Positions 28,160-38,987 of a stretch of DNA of 64,000 nucleotides are shown here, piece after piece. The position numbers and the translations under genes were made by a program. A model generated the notes under the pieces. That model was given only the letters and a program-made list of their open reading frames with translations. It made no database searches and had not been told where the DNA came from. The DNA lies in contig JAQWNC010000026.1 of assembly GCA_029246505.1 (NCBI GenBank), positions 1 to 64,000 of the forward strand, given 5' to 3'. The number at the start of each line of letters is the position of its first letter. Position 1 is the first letter of the stretch. The DNA comes from Arenicellaceae bacterium (lineage in GTDB: Bacteria; Pseudomonadota; Gammaproteobacteria; Arenicellales; Arenicellaceae).

Positions 28160-30931
28160 ATGCCAACGATCTATATCGATGACGAAGCCTACCAAGTACC
28201 TGAAGGCGACAACGTATTACAAGCGTGTTTAAGTGCTGGAATCGATCTACCGTATTTTTGCTGGCATCCCGAGATGGGGTCGGTGGGCGCTTGTCGTCAA
28301 TGTGCCTTGGTACAGTATCGAGACGCCGAAGATACCCGCGGGCGAATTGTTATGGGGTGTATGACTCCTGTAGCTGATGGCGCAAGGTTTTCTATGAGTG
28401 GCGGCTCAGCAGGTGAATTTCGCGAGAACGTAATCGAGTCCTTGATGCTTAACCATCCGCACGACTGCCCAGTTTGCGGTGAAGGTGGCGAATGCCATTT
28501 ACAAGACATGACGGTAATGGTTGGGCATCGCAATCGTCGCTACCGTGGAAAGAAAAATACCCATAGAAATCAGGATCTTGGTCCGCTGATCAATCACGAA
28601 ATGAATCGTTGTATTACCTGTTATCGCTGTACACGATTTTATAACGACTATGCTGGCGGCAAAGACCTTTCGGCACAAGCCTCGCACGACCACACCTATT
28701 TTGGCCGCCAAGAGGACGGTACGTTAGAAAGTGAGTTCGCTGGTAATCTAGTAGAAGTCTGCCCTACCGGTGTATTTACCGATAAACCGTTAGTGAACGA
28801 ATACACCCGGAAATGGGACATGCAATCTGCACCTTCAGTTTGTGTTGGCTGCGCACTTGGATGCAACACATTACCAGGCGAACGCTACGGTAAATTAAAA
28901 CGAATACACAATCGTTTTAACGATGAAGTGAACGGATACTTTTTATGCGACCGCGGTCGCTACGGCGGAAGCTTTGTTAATGATGAGCAGCGTGCTTTGT
29001 TTCCTGGCTTACGCCAATCAAATAGTACCTATAACGCTATTGAAAGCATAAAGGCGATACAAACTCTGGTTGATTGGTGCGTACCCGGCAACAAACTGGC
29101 TGCGATTGGTTCACCCCGCACCTCTCTAGAAAGCAACTACTTACTGCAACGGCTAGTTGGTGAGGAAAACTTTTCTAATGGCATCGCGGTTCACGAAGCT
29201 GCTCTAATCGAACAAATTAGTGGGATTCTCCAAAACGGTTCGGTGGCAACACCGTCCATGCGTAAAACAGAAAGTGCTGATGTCGTGTTGGTGCTTGGCG
29301 AAGACGTGACAAATACCGCCCCGCGTTTAGCACTCGCGCTACGCCAATCAGTGCGCAATCTTGCCAAAGAAATGGCCAGCGATATGAAGATTCCGCTCTG
29401 GCAAGACGAAGCTGTGCGCGTATTGGCGCAAGATCAGCTAAGTCCAATGTATATAGTCGCAATGTCTGACACCCCACTGGATGATATCGCAGCCCAAACA
29501 TTGACTCTCTGCCCTAACGACATTGCTCGTATGGGACTCGCGATTGCCGCCCAGATTGACTCATCTGTACCTGGGACCGAAGGCATGCTGGAAGGTTTCG
29601 ATACAGAAACACAGAAATTAATTACTCAGATATCAGATAGCTTAAAAGGCGCGAAGTCTCCGCTGGTTGTTTCTGGAACAGGCAGTCAAAATGCTGCAGT
29701 GATAGAAGCGGCTTCGTTAATTGCATCTGCCTTACAAACCAACGGTGCAGATGGTAACGATTCAATGCTTAGTTATTGTCTTCCCGAAGCCAACAGCCTC
29801 GGCGTCACGCTAATGCGTAATGAAGCTCAAATCTCACTGGACGATATTTGCCAACGCGCGGCTGAGGGCAATATTGAAACCCTGATCGTTGCTGAGAATG
29901 ATTTGTACCGCCGGGCGGCTAAAGAACAAATCGACACACTATTAAGCAAAGTCAAAAATTTAGTTGTGCTCGATGCGATAGGCACACCGACGCTGTCGCA
30001 ATCAGCGCTTGCTTTACCTGCCGCCACCTTTGCAGAAACCGAAGGAACTTTAGTTAGCAGCGAAGGTCGCGCTCAACGGCACTACCCGGCGTTTTTACCT
30101 GCCGAGCAACGAGACTCTACGTGGCACTGGATAACGCAGTTGGGTCAAGCACTAGCCTTGCCCGGTTTTGATGAACTGGATCATTTTGATCAGATTACCG
30201 CTGCGTGTGCTGCTGAATTCCCTGCATTGCAACAAATTTGCGAAGCAAGCCCACTAGCAGACTTCCGCAACAAGGGCTTGAAAATTCCTAGGCAAACTCA
30301 TCGGTACAGCGGTAGAACCGCAATGCGTGCCGATATTTCGGTTCATGAGCCCAAACAGCCTCAAGATGATGACACACCATTGTCTTTCTCAATGGAAGGC
30401 AGTAACGGCTCGCAACCAGGTGCACTATTGCCATTCGTATGGTCTCCGGGCTGGAATTCAAACCAATCGCTGCACAAATTTCAAAGTGAAGCGGGTGGCG
30501 CCTTAGCCGGTGGAACTGCGGGAGTCAGAGTGTTGGATCCTGCGAACACTGGCAGCACTTCTAAAAAAACTAATTTACCAGTCGAGTCTAAAGCCAAGAA
30601 AGATCAATGGCAATTGCTACCTCTCTATCGAATATTTGGTAGCGAAGAGTTAAGCGCGCATTCGCCAGCAATACAGGAATTGACTAAAAAACCCTTTATT
30701 CAGTTAACACCCGAAGATGCAACCAAGCTTAAATTGTCAGCTGGTGATGGGCTTACAGTTAACATTGCAAACCAAGACTGTGTGCTCGAAGTGCAGGTAA
30801 ACACGACCATCCCGAGGGGTTGCGCTGGTTATTCAGTCGGATTGCCTGGCGCTTGCTGGCTGCCACCTGCAACTAGTGTAAATCTCGGTAAGGCGGAGAT
30901 TCGGGCAAACTCTAGGGGTGACGATGTCTGA
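28160..30931 (+). CDS. nuoG: NADH-quinone oxidoreductase subunit G
   Basis: A 923-residue iron-sulfur subunit. The ATG at 28160 is chosen because GGGAGG sits 9 bases upstream; an earlier in-frame ATG would overlap nuoF. It carries an N-terminal ferredoxin domain ([2Fe-2S], YFCWHP / ACRQC), CPVCGEGGECHLQD, RCITCYRCTRF and VEVCPTG. C-VGC-ALGC with a later FLCDRGR matches the extra N7 cluster found in E. coli-type NuoG. The long C-terminal molybdopterin-oxidoreductase-like region is retained. It overlaps the start of nuoH by 8 bases. Confidence 0.95.
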   Translation: MPTIYIDDEAYQVPEGDNVLQACLSAGIDLPYFCWHPEMGSVGACRQCALVQYRDAEDTRGRIVMGCMTPVADGARFSMSGGSAGEFRENVIESLMLNHPHDCPVCGEGGECHLQDMTVMVGHRNRRYRGKKNTHRNQDLGPLINHEMNRCITCYRCTRFYNDYAGGKDLSAQASHDHTYFGRQEDGTLESEFAGNLVEVCPTGVFTDKPLVNEYTRKWDMQSAPSVCVGCALGCNTLPGERYGKLKRIHNRFNDEVNGYFLCDRGRYGGSFVNDEQRALFPGLRQSNSTYNAIESIKAIQTLVDWCVPGNKLAAIGSPRTSLESNYLLQRLVGEENFSNGIAVHEAALIEQISGILQNGSVATPSMRKTESADVVLVLGEDVTNTAPRLALALRQSVRNLAKEMASDMKIPLWQDEAVRVLAQDQLSPMYIVAMSDTPLDDIAAQTLTLCPNDIARMGLAIAAQIDSSVPGTEGMLEGFDTETQKLITQISDSLKGAKSPLVVSGTGSQNAAVIEAASLIASALQTNGADGNDSMLSYCLPEANSLGVTLMRNEAQISLDDICQRAAEGNIETLIVAENDLYRRAAKEQIDTLLSKVKNLVVLDAIGTPTLSQSALALPAATFAETEGTLVSSEGRAQRHYPAFLPAEQRDSTWHWITQLGQALALPGFDELDHFDQITAACAAEFPALQQICEASPLADFRNKGLKIPRQTHRYSGRTAMRADISVHEPKQPQDDDTPLSFSMEGSNGSQPGALLPFVWSPGWNSNQSLHKFQSEAGGALAGGTAGVRVLDPANTGSTSKKTNLPVESKAKKDQWQLLPLYRIFGSEELSAHSPAIQELTKKPFIQLTPEDATKLKLSAGDGLTVNIANQDCVLEVQVNTTIPRGCAGYSVGLPGACWLPPATSVNLGKAEIRANSRGDDV

Positions 30932-31880
30932 AGGAATGACCATCCTATTTGCGTTGGCAGTAATGGGCGGTGCAGTCGGTAGTGCTGCAGTGTTAACCTG
31001 GTTTGAACGCAGACTTTTGGGTATCTGGCAGGATCGCTACGGTCCAAACCGACTCGGAGCATTTGGTATTGGTCAGGTAGCCGCAGATATGCTCAAGCTG
31101 CTTACCAAACACGACTGGGTACCTCCGTTTGCTGATAAGTGGGTATTTATTTTTGCGCCTACCGCCATTGTTATCGTAATGCTGCTTGGCTTCGCCGTAG
31201 TGCCCTTTGGTCCCGACTTACACATCATTGACATCAATATTGGATTGCTATTTTTTCTCGGTATGACATCGCTCGCTGTCTACAGCGTGCTGCTTGGTGC
31301 CTTGTCATCAAATAATAAATATGCCCTGCTAGGTGGATTGCGATCTGCCGCGCAAATGGTTAGTTATGAAGTATTTATGGGGCTATCGTTAATAGGCGTA
31401 GTAATGCTCACCGGCAGTTTCAGCTTGCAAGATATCGTCGAAGCACAACGTGATGGCTGGTATTTCATTTCTCAATTCCTTGGCCTATTTGTGTTTGTTA
31501 TCGCGGCCATCGCAGAAAGCCACCGACTGCCATTTGATCTTCCAGAAGCCGAACACGAATTAACCGCTGGGTTTCACACCGAGTACAGTGGTATGAAATT
31601 TACTCTATTCATGCTTGGAGAATATCTAGGTTTAATACTAATTTCCTGCATGATAACTACGCTGTTTTTTGGTGGTTGGTTGGGTCCATGGCTTCCGCCA
31701 ATCGTTTGGTTCGGAATAAAAACCTTTCTGATTATTTGCTTTTTCATTCTATTGCGCGCGGCCATTCCGCGACCACGGTATGACCAGCTTATGTCACTTG
31801 GTTGGAAAATTATGTTGCCACTGACATTAATAAACTTAGTTGTTACTGGTGCAGTCGCTTTATGGATGTACGGGGGTTAA
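30924..31880 (+). CDS. nuoH: NADH-quinone oxidoreductase subunit H
   Basis: A 318-residue membrane subunit at the junction of the two arms, contributing to the quinone channel. [33 protein letters not shown] and [10 protein letters not shown] are hallmark loops. The ATG at 30924 follows AGGGG at 5 bases; a GTG six bases earlier is a weaker alternative. It has about eight transmembrane helices. Confidence 0.95.
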   Translation: MSEGMTILFALAVMGGAVGSAAVLTWFERRLLGIWQDRYGPNRLGAFGIGQVAADMLKLLTKHDWVPPFADKWVFIFAPTAIVIVMLLGFAVVPFGPDLHIIDINIGLLFFLGMTSLAVYSVLLGALSSNNKYALLGGLRSAAQMVSYEVFMGLSLIGVVMLTGSFSLQDIVEAQRDGWYFISQFLGLFVFVIAAIAESHRLPFDLPEAEHELTAGFHTEYSGMKFTLFMLGEYLGLILISCMITTLFFGGWLGPWLPPIVWFGIKTFLIICFFILLRAAIPRPRYDQLMSLGWKIMLPLTLINLVVTGAVALWMYGG

Positions 31881-31881
31881 T

Positions 31882-32415
31882 GTGGAATTACTAAAAGCAC
31901 TTGGAAGTCAGCTACGCACGATGTGGACGATCTTGATGCACACCTTTACTCGTGCCGAAACGGTCGAATATCCTGAACAGCAACCCTATCTGGCTCCCCG
32001 TTATCGAGGCCGCATTGTTCTAACTCAAGATCCTGATGGCGATGAACGCTGTGTAGCTTGTAATCTTTGTGCAGCAGCTTGTCCACCCGACTGCATTGCG
32101 CTGCAACAAGGCACTCGCGACGATGGACGTTGGTATCCAGAGTTTTTTCGTATCAATTTTTCGCGCTGCATTATGTGTGGTTTGTGTGAAGAAGCCTGCC
32201 CTACCAACGCCATTCAGCTAATTCCTGATTTTGAAATGTGTGAATATGATCGTCAAAATATGGTGTACGAAAAAGAACATCTTATGATTGATGGCCCAGG
32301 CAAATACCACGACTATAATTTTTATCGGGTTGCCGGTATGCAAATTGAGGGTAAAGACAAAGGCGAAGCCTTAAACGAAAACCCACCAGTAGATACCAAG
32401 AGTCTGTTGCCATAA
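31882..32415 (+). CDS. nuoI: NADH-quinone oxidoreductase subunit I
   Basis: A 177-residue subunit with two ferredoxin-type [4Fe-4S] motifs: [12 protein letters not shown] and [12 protein letters not shown] (clusters N6a and N6b). The GTG at 31882, one base after the nuoH stop and preceded by GGGGG, is preferred to an upstream start inside nuoH. Its stop overlaps nuoJ by one base. Confidence 0.95.
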   Translation: MELLKALGSQLRTMWTILMHTFTRAETVEYPEQQPYLAPRYRGRIVLTQDPDGDERCVACNLCAAACPPDCIALQQGTRDDGRWYPEFFRINFSRCIMCGLCEEACPTNAIQLIPDFEMCEYDRQNMVYEKEHLMIDGPGKYHDYNFYRVAGMQIEGKDKGEALNENPPVDTKSLLP

Positions 32416-32969
32416 TGGAGCTCATTCTATTTTATATCGCAGCTGCTGTTGCCCTGTTTGCGACTGTTTTTGCACTGACCCGAAGTAACGCTGCTCACGC
32501 CTTGATCTACCTCATTGTATCGTTGCTTGCTGTTGCTGTGATTTTCTTTTTGCTGGGTGCGCCATTCGCCGCAGCATTAGAAATACTAGTCTACGCAGGC
32601 GCAATCATGGTTCTATTTGTATTCGTTATCATGATGCTCAACCTTGGAGAAGAAGGTCAAGAGCGCGAAAGACAAAGAATGCATCCAGCTGTATGGGTCG
32701 TTCCGGCACTATTATCAACAATATTACTGGTCGAGATGGTTGTCTTGCTGACCAAATTTGATGGTCCGCAAACCGGCGCGCTGATAACTGCCAAACAAGT
32801 GGGTATGAGCCTTTATGGACCATATGTACTAGCCGTCGAAATTGCTTCGATGCTTTTATTAGCTGGTTTAGTTGGCGCTTACCACGTAGGCCGGCGCTTT
32901 CGATCTAACGATAGTGATGAGCAAAGCATAGCCAAACCTACACCCGAAAGTAGGGAGGTAAATAACTAA
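32415..32969 (+). CDS. nuoJ: NADH-quinone oxidoreductase subunit J
   Basis: A 184-residue integral membrane subunit with five helices, including the family stretch LEILVYAGAIMVLFVFVIMM. It starts in a TAATG overlap with nuoI and ends in a TAATG overlap with nuoK. A polar C-terminal tail of about 20 residues is present. Confidence 0.94.
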   Translation: MELILFYIAAAVALFATVFALTRSNAAHALIYLIVSLLAVAVIFFLLGAPFAAALEILVYAGAIMVLFVFVIMMLNLGEEGQERERQRMHPAVWVVPALLSTILLVEMVVLLTKFDGPQTGALITAKQVGMSLYGPYVLAVEIASMLLLAGLVGAYHVGRRFRSNDSDEQSIAKPTPESREVNN

Positions 32970-33283
32970 TGGAAGGGTTAATTATTCCGCTAAATCACGT
33001 GCTTATAGTTGCTGCCCTGTTGTTTGCGACTGGACTCGCCGGGCTAATGTTTCGTCGAAACGTTATTTTCATATTAATGTCTCTAGAAGTGATGTTGAAC
33101 TCCGCCGGACTTGCATTTGTCGCCGCCGGTGCTGCCTGGGCACAAGCTGATGGCCAAGTGATATTTATGTTGATACTCGCAGTAGCCGCTGCAGAAGTGT
33201 CGGTAGGTCTAGGTCTAGTTCTACAAGTTCAGAAGCGCTTTAAGACTTTGGATATGGATCACGCGCAGAAGCTAAACGGATGA
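32969..33283 (+). CDS. nuoK: NADH-quinone oxidoreductase subunit K
   Basis: A 104-residue, three-helix proton-channel subunit related to MnhC. The conserved Glu residues are in helix 2 (MSLEVMLNSAG) and helix 3 (AVAAAEVSVGLGL). Start codon shared with the nuoJ stop. Confidence 0.95.
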   Translation: MEGLIIPLNHVLIVAALLFATGLAGLMFRRNVIFILMSLEVMLNSAGLAFVAAGAAWAQADGQVIFMLILAVAAAEVSVGLGLVLQVQKRFKTLDMDHAQKLNG

Positions 33284-33296
33284 GGTTAAGTATTTA

Positions 33297-35153
33297 ATGC
33301 TACAAAATATCTGGCTAATCCCGCTACTCCCTTTCGTCAGCTCGGTGCTATTAATACTCACCGCCGGGCGCTTGCCACGCCGATTAATCGCGATCATGGG
33401 TGCAGGTTCTGTTGGGCTCTCAGCGCTCATAGTGCTTGCGGTTGGTATGCAATTCATGGAACTACAAACGCCGTACTCGCTAACTCTATGGGTTTGGATG
33501 CAGGTTGGTAACTTTGCTCCAGGCTTTTCTTTTTATATAGACCAATTAACCGTCGTAATGTTGTCGGTGATTACCGGCGTTGGCTTTTTGATCCATCTAT
33601 ATTCGACTGAATTCATGCAGGACGATAGTGATTACAGTCGCTATTTTGCTTACATGAACATGTTTGTTGCCGCGATGTTGATTTTGGTAATGGCCGATAA
33701 TTTATTACTCCTGTATCTCGGCTGGGAAGGCGTAGGTGTTTGCAGTTATTTGTTGGTGGGCTTTTGGTATAAAGACCCCGTCAACGGTGCCGCTTCACGC
33801 AAAGCTTTTGTGGTTACCCGGGTGGGTGACACGGCAATGGCACTTGGACTGTTTTTATTATTTACTGAATTAGGCACCTTACAAATTCAACCGATGTTGG
33901 AAGCAGCTAATAGTCGCTGGGTAACTGGCGATACGATACCTGCCATTGCTGCATTGTTACTGTTAGGCGGAGCAGTCGGAAAATCAGCACAGTTACCACT
34001 ACACACCTGGCTGCCAGACGCGATGGCCGGCCCGACGCCCGTTAGTGCGCTCATCCACGCTGCCACCATGGTGACTGCTGGGGTTTATCTTATTGCCCGT
34101 ACGCATGGCCTTTTTCTACTAGCACCAGATGTTCTAATGCTGGTGGCTCTGGTTGGTCTGTTCACGTTACTTTTAGCTGCATTCACTGCGTTGAATCAAA
34201 CCGATATCAAACGAATACTGGCCTACTCCACCATAAGCCAAATAGGTTATATGTTTCTAGCGCTGGGCGTTGGTGCCTGGAGTGCCGGAATATTTCATCT
34301 AATGACGCATGCATTTTTCAAGGCTCTATTGTTTCTCGGCGCTGGTGCAGTGGTTCATTGTTTGCACCATGAGCAGAACATATTCAAAATGGGAGGCTTA
34401 CGAAGCAAATTACCAATAGTGTTTTGGAGCTTTCTAATCGGATCTGCGGCGCTCGCGGCACTACCTTTTACTTCCGGGTTTTTCAGCAAGGACCAAATTC
34501 TACTATCCGCGTTTGAGTTACATGGCACTACCGGCATCAGTTTATGGATTGGCCCATGGTTGTGGGCTGGCGGTCTGGTTGGCGCAATACTAACCGCAAT
34601 ATATAGCTTCCGCCTGGTATTTATCGTATTTTATGGCGAAGCAAAAACCGAGCCCGATCGGCAACCCGGTTGGCGTATGGCCGCCCCGTTAAGCTTGTTA
34701 TGTATATTGTCCTTGATTGGGGGCTACTTTGTATTGCCATTGGCAAGCGTGTTTCCCACAGTAGCCCAGCATCAGGTAAGTCATCTAGTTGAAGGGATTT
34801 CTATATCAATACCATTAATTGGCGTACTTATAGCCTGGCTTGTTTATTACAAACATAGCCTACCTGTAGAAGGTTTTACCGAATCCAGTTTAGGTAAAGC
34901 CCTACGTAATTTTTGGTACAGCGGATGGGCTATGGATAAGCTTTACGACACGATAATAGTTAAGCCATATACAGGAACTGCCAACGCGATGCGCGGGGAA
35001 TGGCTGGATAGAATTTACCACGGTATCGTTTCACTCTGCCAAGGTTCACATGCCTTGTTGAGCAGAACCCAGGGCGGGAAAATGCGCTGGTATGCCACCA
35101 GTATGGTCTTCGGCCTGATTATATTGGTTACCTTATTGGGGTGGGTGAGCTAA
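33297..35153 (+). CDS. nuoL: NADH-quinone oxidoreductase subunit L
   Basis: A 618-residue antiporter-like proton-pumping subunit. LLYLGWEGVGVCSYLLVGFW carries the conserved Glu, LHTWLPDAMAGPTPVSALIHAATMVTAG is the channel signature, and the long lateral-helix region is at the C terminus. Its TAA overlaps nuoM by one base. Confidence 0.96.
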   Translation: MLQNIWLIPLLPFVSSVLLILTAGRLPRRLIAIMGAGSVGLSALIVLAVGMQFMELQTPYSLTLWVWMQVGNFAPGFSFYIDQLTVVMLSVITGVGFLIHLYSTEFMQDDSDYSRYFAYMNMFVAAMLILVMADNLLLLYLGWEGVGVCSYLLVGFWYKDPVNGAASRKAFVVTRVGDTAMALGLFLLFTELGTLQIQPMLEAANSRWVTGDTIPAIAALLLLGGAVGKSAQLPLHTWLPDAMAGPTPVSALIHAATMVTAGVYLIARTHGLFLLAPDVLMLVALVGLFTLLLAAFTALNQTDIKRILAYSTISQIGYMFLALGVGAWSAGIFHLMTHAFFKALLFLGAGAVVHCLHHEQNIFKMGGLRSKLPIVFWSFLIGSAALAALPFTSGFFSKDQILLSAFELHGTTGISLWIGPWLWAGGLVGAILTAIYSFRLVFIVFYGEAKTEPDRQPGWRMAAPLSLLCILSLIGGYFVLPLASVFPTVAQHQVSHLVEGISISIPLIGVLIAWLVYYKHSLPVEGFTESSLGKALRNFWYSGWAMDKLYDTIIVKPYTGTANAMRGEWLDRIYHGIVSLCQGSHALLSRTQGGKMRWYATSMVFGLIILVTLLGWVS

Positions 35154-36673
35154 TGTTATTGCTAAACCTTATCCTCATATTACTCGTTGGCGGTGCTATC
35201 GCTTGGTGGTCCGAACGTTTAGGCACCCATTGGCCACGTTTGGTTGCAGTATTCGTCGTTTTGGTTGATCTGTTGTACCTGCTGAATTACCTGGCTGGTA
35301 TTCCGATAGAGCAGTTATCTGTAGTACCTGCCGCGAGCGATCCATCCAGTTGGTTATTGGCGTATCAGCTAGATTGGATTCCACGTTTTGGAATCAGCTT
35401 TCATCTAGCAATGGACGGACTCAGTTTAGTTCTGGTCCTATTAACATTAGTACTCGGTGTTATATCAATCATTTCTTCGTGGAACGAAAAGAACGACCGG
35501 CAGGGATTTTTTCAGGCCAACATTCTTTGGACACTGGCCGGGGTGATTGGTGTTTTCTTGGCTATGGATCTATTCCTGTTCTTCCTCTTCTGGGAAGTAA
35601 TGCTGGTCCCAATGTATCTGCTAATTGCGATCTGGGGCCACGAAGGTAAAGCCTACGCTTCGATGAAGTTTTTCATATTCACGCAATTTAGTGGACTATT
35701 GATGCTGCTAGCCATTCTGGCGCTTGCCATACTGCATCACAGCGCCACCGGTGTTTATAGTTTCAGCTATTTTGATTTACTTTCCACACCGGTAGAAAAT
35801 GGTATGGCACACTGGCTAATGCTTGGGTTTTTTATAGCTTTTGTAGTGAAGTTACCCGGTTTCCCATTTCACACATGGCTGCCAGATGCGCACACACAAG
35901 CCCCAACGGCTGGTAGCGTTATCCTCGCAGGTATCCTGCTTAAGACGGGTGCATATGGTCTGATACGTTTTACAGTTCCGCTATTCCCTGAAGCTGCGCT
36001 AGATTTCGCCCCAATCGCCATGTTCCTTGGCATCGCAGGGGTTATTTACGGTGCCGTATTAGCGTTTTCCCAGACCGATTTTAAACGCCTGGTTGCGTAT
36101 AGCAGTGTCAGCCATATGGGGTTTGTATTGTTGGGAGTATTCGCCTGGAATTCTTTGGCCTTACAAGGAGCAGTCATGCAAATGGTCGCCCATGGTTTTA
36201 GTACCGCGGCGCTATTTATGATTGCTGGTGCATTACAGCAGCGGCTGCACACTAGAGATATGCGCGAAATGGGTGGTTTATGGCATCACATGCCTCGCAT
36301 GGGAGCAGTGGCACTGTTTTTTGCACTAGCCTCACTTGGTATGCCCGGTGTTGGTAATTTTGTAGCAGAGTTTTTGGTGCTGCTAGGACTATTTGCCGTT
36401 AATCCATGGATGACCGCTGCCGCTGCATTAGGACTTATCACCGCTGCTGTCTACTCGCTAATAATGATGCAGCGCGCATTTTACGGAAAACCCAAAGCAG
36501 ATCTTGTAGTCGCCGACTTCGGCTGGCTTGAAATGAATGCTATGGCGATTATGATCATTGCGCTGATATGGCTTGGTCTGTATCCGCAACCAGTATTAGA
36601 TATGGTGCAACCCGTACTAGACAGTTTATTTAGCGTAGTTAGTAGTAATTCGATTACGGTAGGGGCGCAATAA
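35153..36673 (+). CDS. nuoM: NADH-quinone oxidoreductase subunit M
   Basis: A 506-residue antiporter-like subunit: LFFLFWEVMLVPMYLLIAIWG, FHTWLPDAHTQAPTAGSV and FKRLVAYSSVSHMGFVLLG are characteristic. The ATG at 35153, within the TAATG junction with nuoL, is preferred to a GTG four codons earlier. The end is again in a one-base overlap, with nuoN. Confidence 0.96.
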   Translation: MLLLNLILILLVGGAIAWWSERLGTHWPRLVAVFVVLVDLLYLLNYLAGIPIEQLSVVPAASDPSSWLLAYQLDWIPRFGISFHLAMDGLSLVLVLLTLVLGVISIISSWNEKNDRQGFFQANILWTLAGVIGVFLAMDLFLFFLFWEVMLVPMYLLIAIWGHEGKAYASMKFFIFTQFSGLLMLLAILALAILHHSATGVYSFSYFDLLSTPVENGMAHWLMLGFFIAFVVKLPGFPFHTWLPDAHTQAPTAGSVILAGILLKTGAYGLIRFTVPLFPEAALDFAPIAMFLGIAGVIYGAVLAFSQTDFKRLVAYSSVSHMGFVLLGVFAWNSLALQGAVMQMVAHGFSTAALFMIAGALQQRLHTRDMREMGGLWHHMPRMGAVALFFALASLGMPGVGNFVAEFLVLLGLFAVNPWMTAAAALGLITAAVYSLIMMQRAFYGKPKADLVVADFGWLEMNAMAIMIIALIWLGLYPQPVLDMVQPVLDSLFSVVSSNSITVGAQ

Positions 36674-38142
36674 TGGAGACGGGTATACAAGCACTATTAG
36701 CTCCACTGGTCGTCTCAATAGTTGCGCTTATACTAATGATGCAAATCGCATTTAAGCGCCATGCCATTGTTTCCTGGTTATTAGGCTGCACCGGTTTTAT
36801 CCTGGCAATTCTCGCTCTAAAACCAATGGCCGATATCGTACCTAAAATGGTAACGCCACTATTGCTATCAGATCAGTACAGCCTATTTTTTAGCGCGTTG
36901 ATCTTATTTTCCGGACTGATTACTACCCTGCTTGCAAAGGATTATTTGCAGAACCGCAGAGGTGAAAACGAAGAATTTTATTTGCTACTTTTACTATCTT
37001 CACTTGGCGCAATGATTCTGGTTTCTGCAACTCACGTTGCCTCATTTTTACTCGGTATGGAGCTACTTGGTGTCGCTTTATACGCTCTAATTGCATACCC
37101 AGAACGCGGCCAACTACCGTTGGAAGCAGCGATTAAATACTTGATACTTTCAGGGGCCGCATCCGCAATATTGCTATTCGGCTTTGCTCTAATCTATGCC
37201 GTTCTTGGAACCCTGTCATTTGTCGGCATTGGACAAGCATTGACACAACCGATTTTAGAGGACCAACAGCTGCTAATTCTTTTAGGAACCGCAATGGTCT
37301 TCACCGGTATAGGTTTTAAACTATCACTTGTACCTTTCCATATGTGGACGCCTGACGTTTATCAGGGTGCTCCGGTGCCAGTTACCGGCTTTTTAGCCAC
37401 CGTATCAAAGGGAGCTATTTTTGCTGCCCTGTTACGTTTGTTTATTGATGCAGAGCTATACCAGTATCAAGGACTAATGTTAAGCCTATCTGTATTGGCA
37501 ATTGCATCCATGTTGGCTGGAAATTTATTAGCGTTAAAGCAAGACAATCTAAAACGGATCCTTGCCTATTCATCAATAGCCCACATTGGCTATCTATTTA
37601 TAACGCTAATCGTATATGGCGTTTTACAACAACCTGGACTAGCAGTAGAAGCCGCGACTTTCTATCTATCCGCTTACATCATCACATCGTTGGCAGCTTT
37701 TTCACTATTGAGTATTATTTCCAGCAATATCAGTGAAACCGACCTTGACGACATTAGCCATATTCAAGGCTTGTTTTGGCGTCAGCCAATGTTAGCGTTG
37801 ATGTTAACGATTGCCCTACTCTCACTGGCAGGCATTCCGTTAACCGTGGGCTTTATTGGGAAATTTTATATATTTACAGCCGGAATTGAAGGAAGCCTGT
37901 GGGTTCTATTGGCAGCACTAATAATTGGTAGTGGCATTAGTATTTATTACTATCTACGCATTGTGTTTCAAATGACGATGAAAGAACCAGCTGGCGGATC
38001 AGGCGCAGCTAATATGGACCCAAATTCAGTACGGCTCTCGGTATTATCAAAATTCGTAGTCTGGCTATTAATATTTATGATGCTATATCTAGGCGTATTA
38101 CCTCAAACATTGATGGAATATTTAGGCGGGCTGTCTTTATAA
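36673..38142 (+). CDS. nuoN: NADH-quinone oxidoreductase subunit N
   Basis: A 489-residue antiporter-like subunit and last gene of the operon: FLLGMELLGVALYALIAY, FHMWTPDVYQGAPVPVTGFLATVSKG and LKRILAYSSIAHIGYL are visible. No strong terminator follows; a 7-bp hairpin without T-run lies 41 bp downstream. Confidence 0.95.
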   Translation: METGIQALLAPLVVSIVALILMMQIAFKRHAIVSWLLGCTGFILAILALKPMADIVPKMVTPLLLSDQYSLFFSALILFSGLITTLLAKDYLQNRRGENEEFYLLLLLSSLGAMILVSATHVASFLLGMELLGVALYALIAYPERGQLPLEAAIKYLILSGAASAILLFGFALIYAVLGTLSFVGIGQALTQPILEDQQLLILLGTAMVFTGIGFKLSLVPFHMWTPDVYQGAPVPVTGFLATVSKGAIFAALLRLFIDAELYQYQGLMLSLSVLAIASMLAGNLLALKQDNLKRILAYSSIAHIGYLFITLIVYGVLQQPGLAVEAATFYLSAYIITSLAAFSLLSIISSNISETDLDDISHIQGLFWRQPMLALMLTIALLSLAGIPLTVGFIGKFYIFTAGIEGSLWVLLAALIIGSGISIYYYLRIVFQMTMKEPAGGSGAANMDPNSVRLSVLSKFVVWLLIFMMLYLGVLPQTLMEYLGGLSL

Positions 38143-38560
38143 GGCGGATGTCGCGAGGCATAGACCTTCGCCCTAAATTTATAATGTAGCCTCGCTACAT
38201 AGGTAATAAACGTATAACCAGCATCACTACGATAAAAAAGGAACCAGAGATTCTGCGCGCTGCCAAAGAACTTCTCTTATCTGAAAACACATCCGAGTAT
38301 TAACTCATGGCTCAACATTCCCCCTAAGCTTATTTGTTTTGGGCTTCTATCCAGGAATATCTAACAACTTCCACTTCCTGGCTTAAACGTATTCACATAT
38401 GTCATATACAGCGTTCTATTACTTTTCTCAAAAAAGTGGGTTTTTACAAGAAATTTTCCTTATCTTCCATAATCTTCCCGTGGTATGGTGGTCAGGCGTA
38501 TAATTATCGCAAAACCAGCTGTATAAATTAACTCTTAAATGTAACTCTGAGGATTGAAAT
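38143..38560. other. gap after the nuo operon
   Basis: 418 bases. A perfect hairpin ATGTAGC CTC GCTACAT (38184-38200) may mark the nuo transcript end, though it lacks a T-run. A 65-codon frame at 38334-38531 is not convincing. The promoter of the small membrane gene should lie just before 38561. Confidence 0.45.
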
Positions 38561-38869
38561 ATGAATGTTGGAAAAATCTTACTTATCGCAATACTAGTAC
38601 TTTCTGTAGCATCCGCATTTGTTGGTGTTCCCTATTTAGGTCTACTACTAGCTCTGGCCGGCGTCGTGTATGGTGTTCTCGCCGTGGATGATGATGGAAA
38701 AGTTTATTTTCTAATTATGGCTGTAACGCTAGCGATGGCCAGCGGATCTTTAAGCGCTATTCCGGCAGCCGGTGATTACTTAACAACTATGCTGACTACG
38801 CTTAGTAGTGCTGCAAGCGCAGCTGCAATCGGCGTCATTGTCAAAGATATCGTCGATCGTTTAACGTAA
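38561..38869 (+). CDS. small three-helix membrane protein
   Basis: A 102-residue hydrophobic protein with three predicted helices (about 5-41, 49-66 and 78-96), a DDDGK loop between the first two and an amphipathic end. An upstream GAGGAT serves as ribosome site. Its coding character is strong and it is followed by a textbook terminator, so it is a real monocistronic gene. No function or family is recognised. Confidence 0.75.
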   Translation: MNVGKILLIAILVLSVASAFVGVPYLGLLLALAGVVYGVLAVDDDGKVYFLIMAVTLAMASGSLSAIPAAGDYLTTMLTTLSSAASAAAIGVIVKDIVDRLT

Positions 38870-38888
38870 ATACTTTACGTTATTAATG

Positions 38889-38919
38889 TAAAGGCCCGCT
38901 ATTAGCGGGCCTTTTTTTA
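38889..38919 (+). terminator. strong intrinsic terminator
   Basis: AAGGCCCGCT / AGCGGGCCTT form a perfect 10-bp GC-rich stem with loop ATT followed by T7, 20 bp after the stop codon of the small membrane gene. The A-rich left flank also allows it to act on the convergent deacetylase gene. Confidence 0.95.
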
Positions 38920-38987
38920 TACCTGATTTCAAAACCATAATTACTGTCGATATAAAAATAACACCTATAGTTAAACTAAACGCTAAT

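Noticed and set aside
38334-38531. 65-codon forward frame after nuoN
   Set aside because: Low-complexity basic/aromatic content without coding character or ribosome site.
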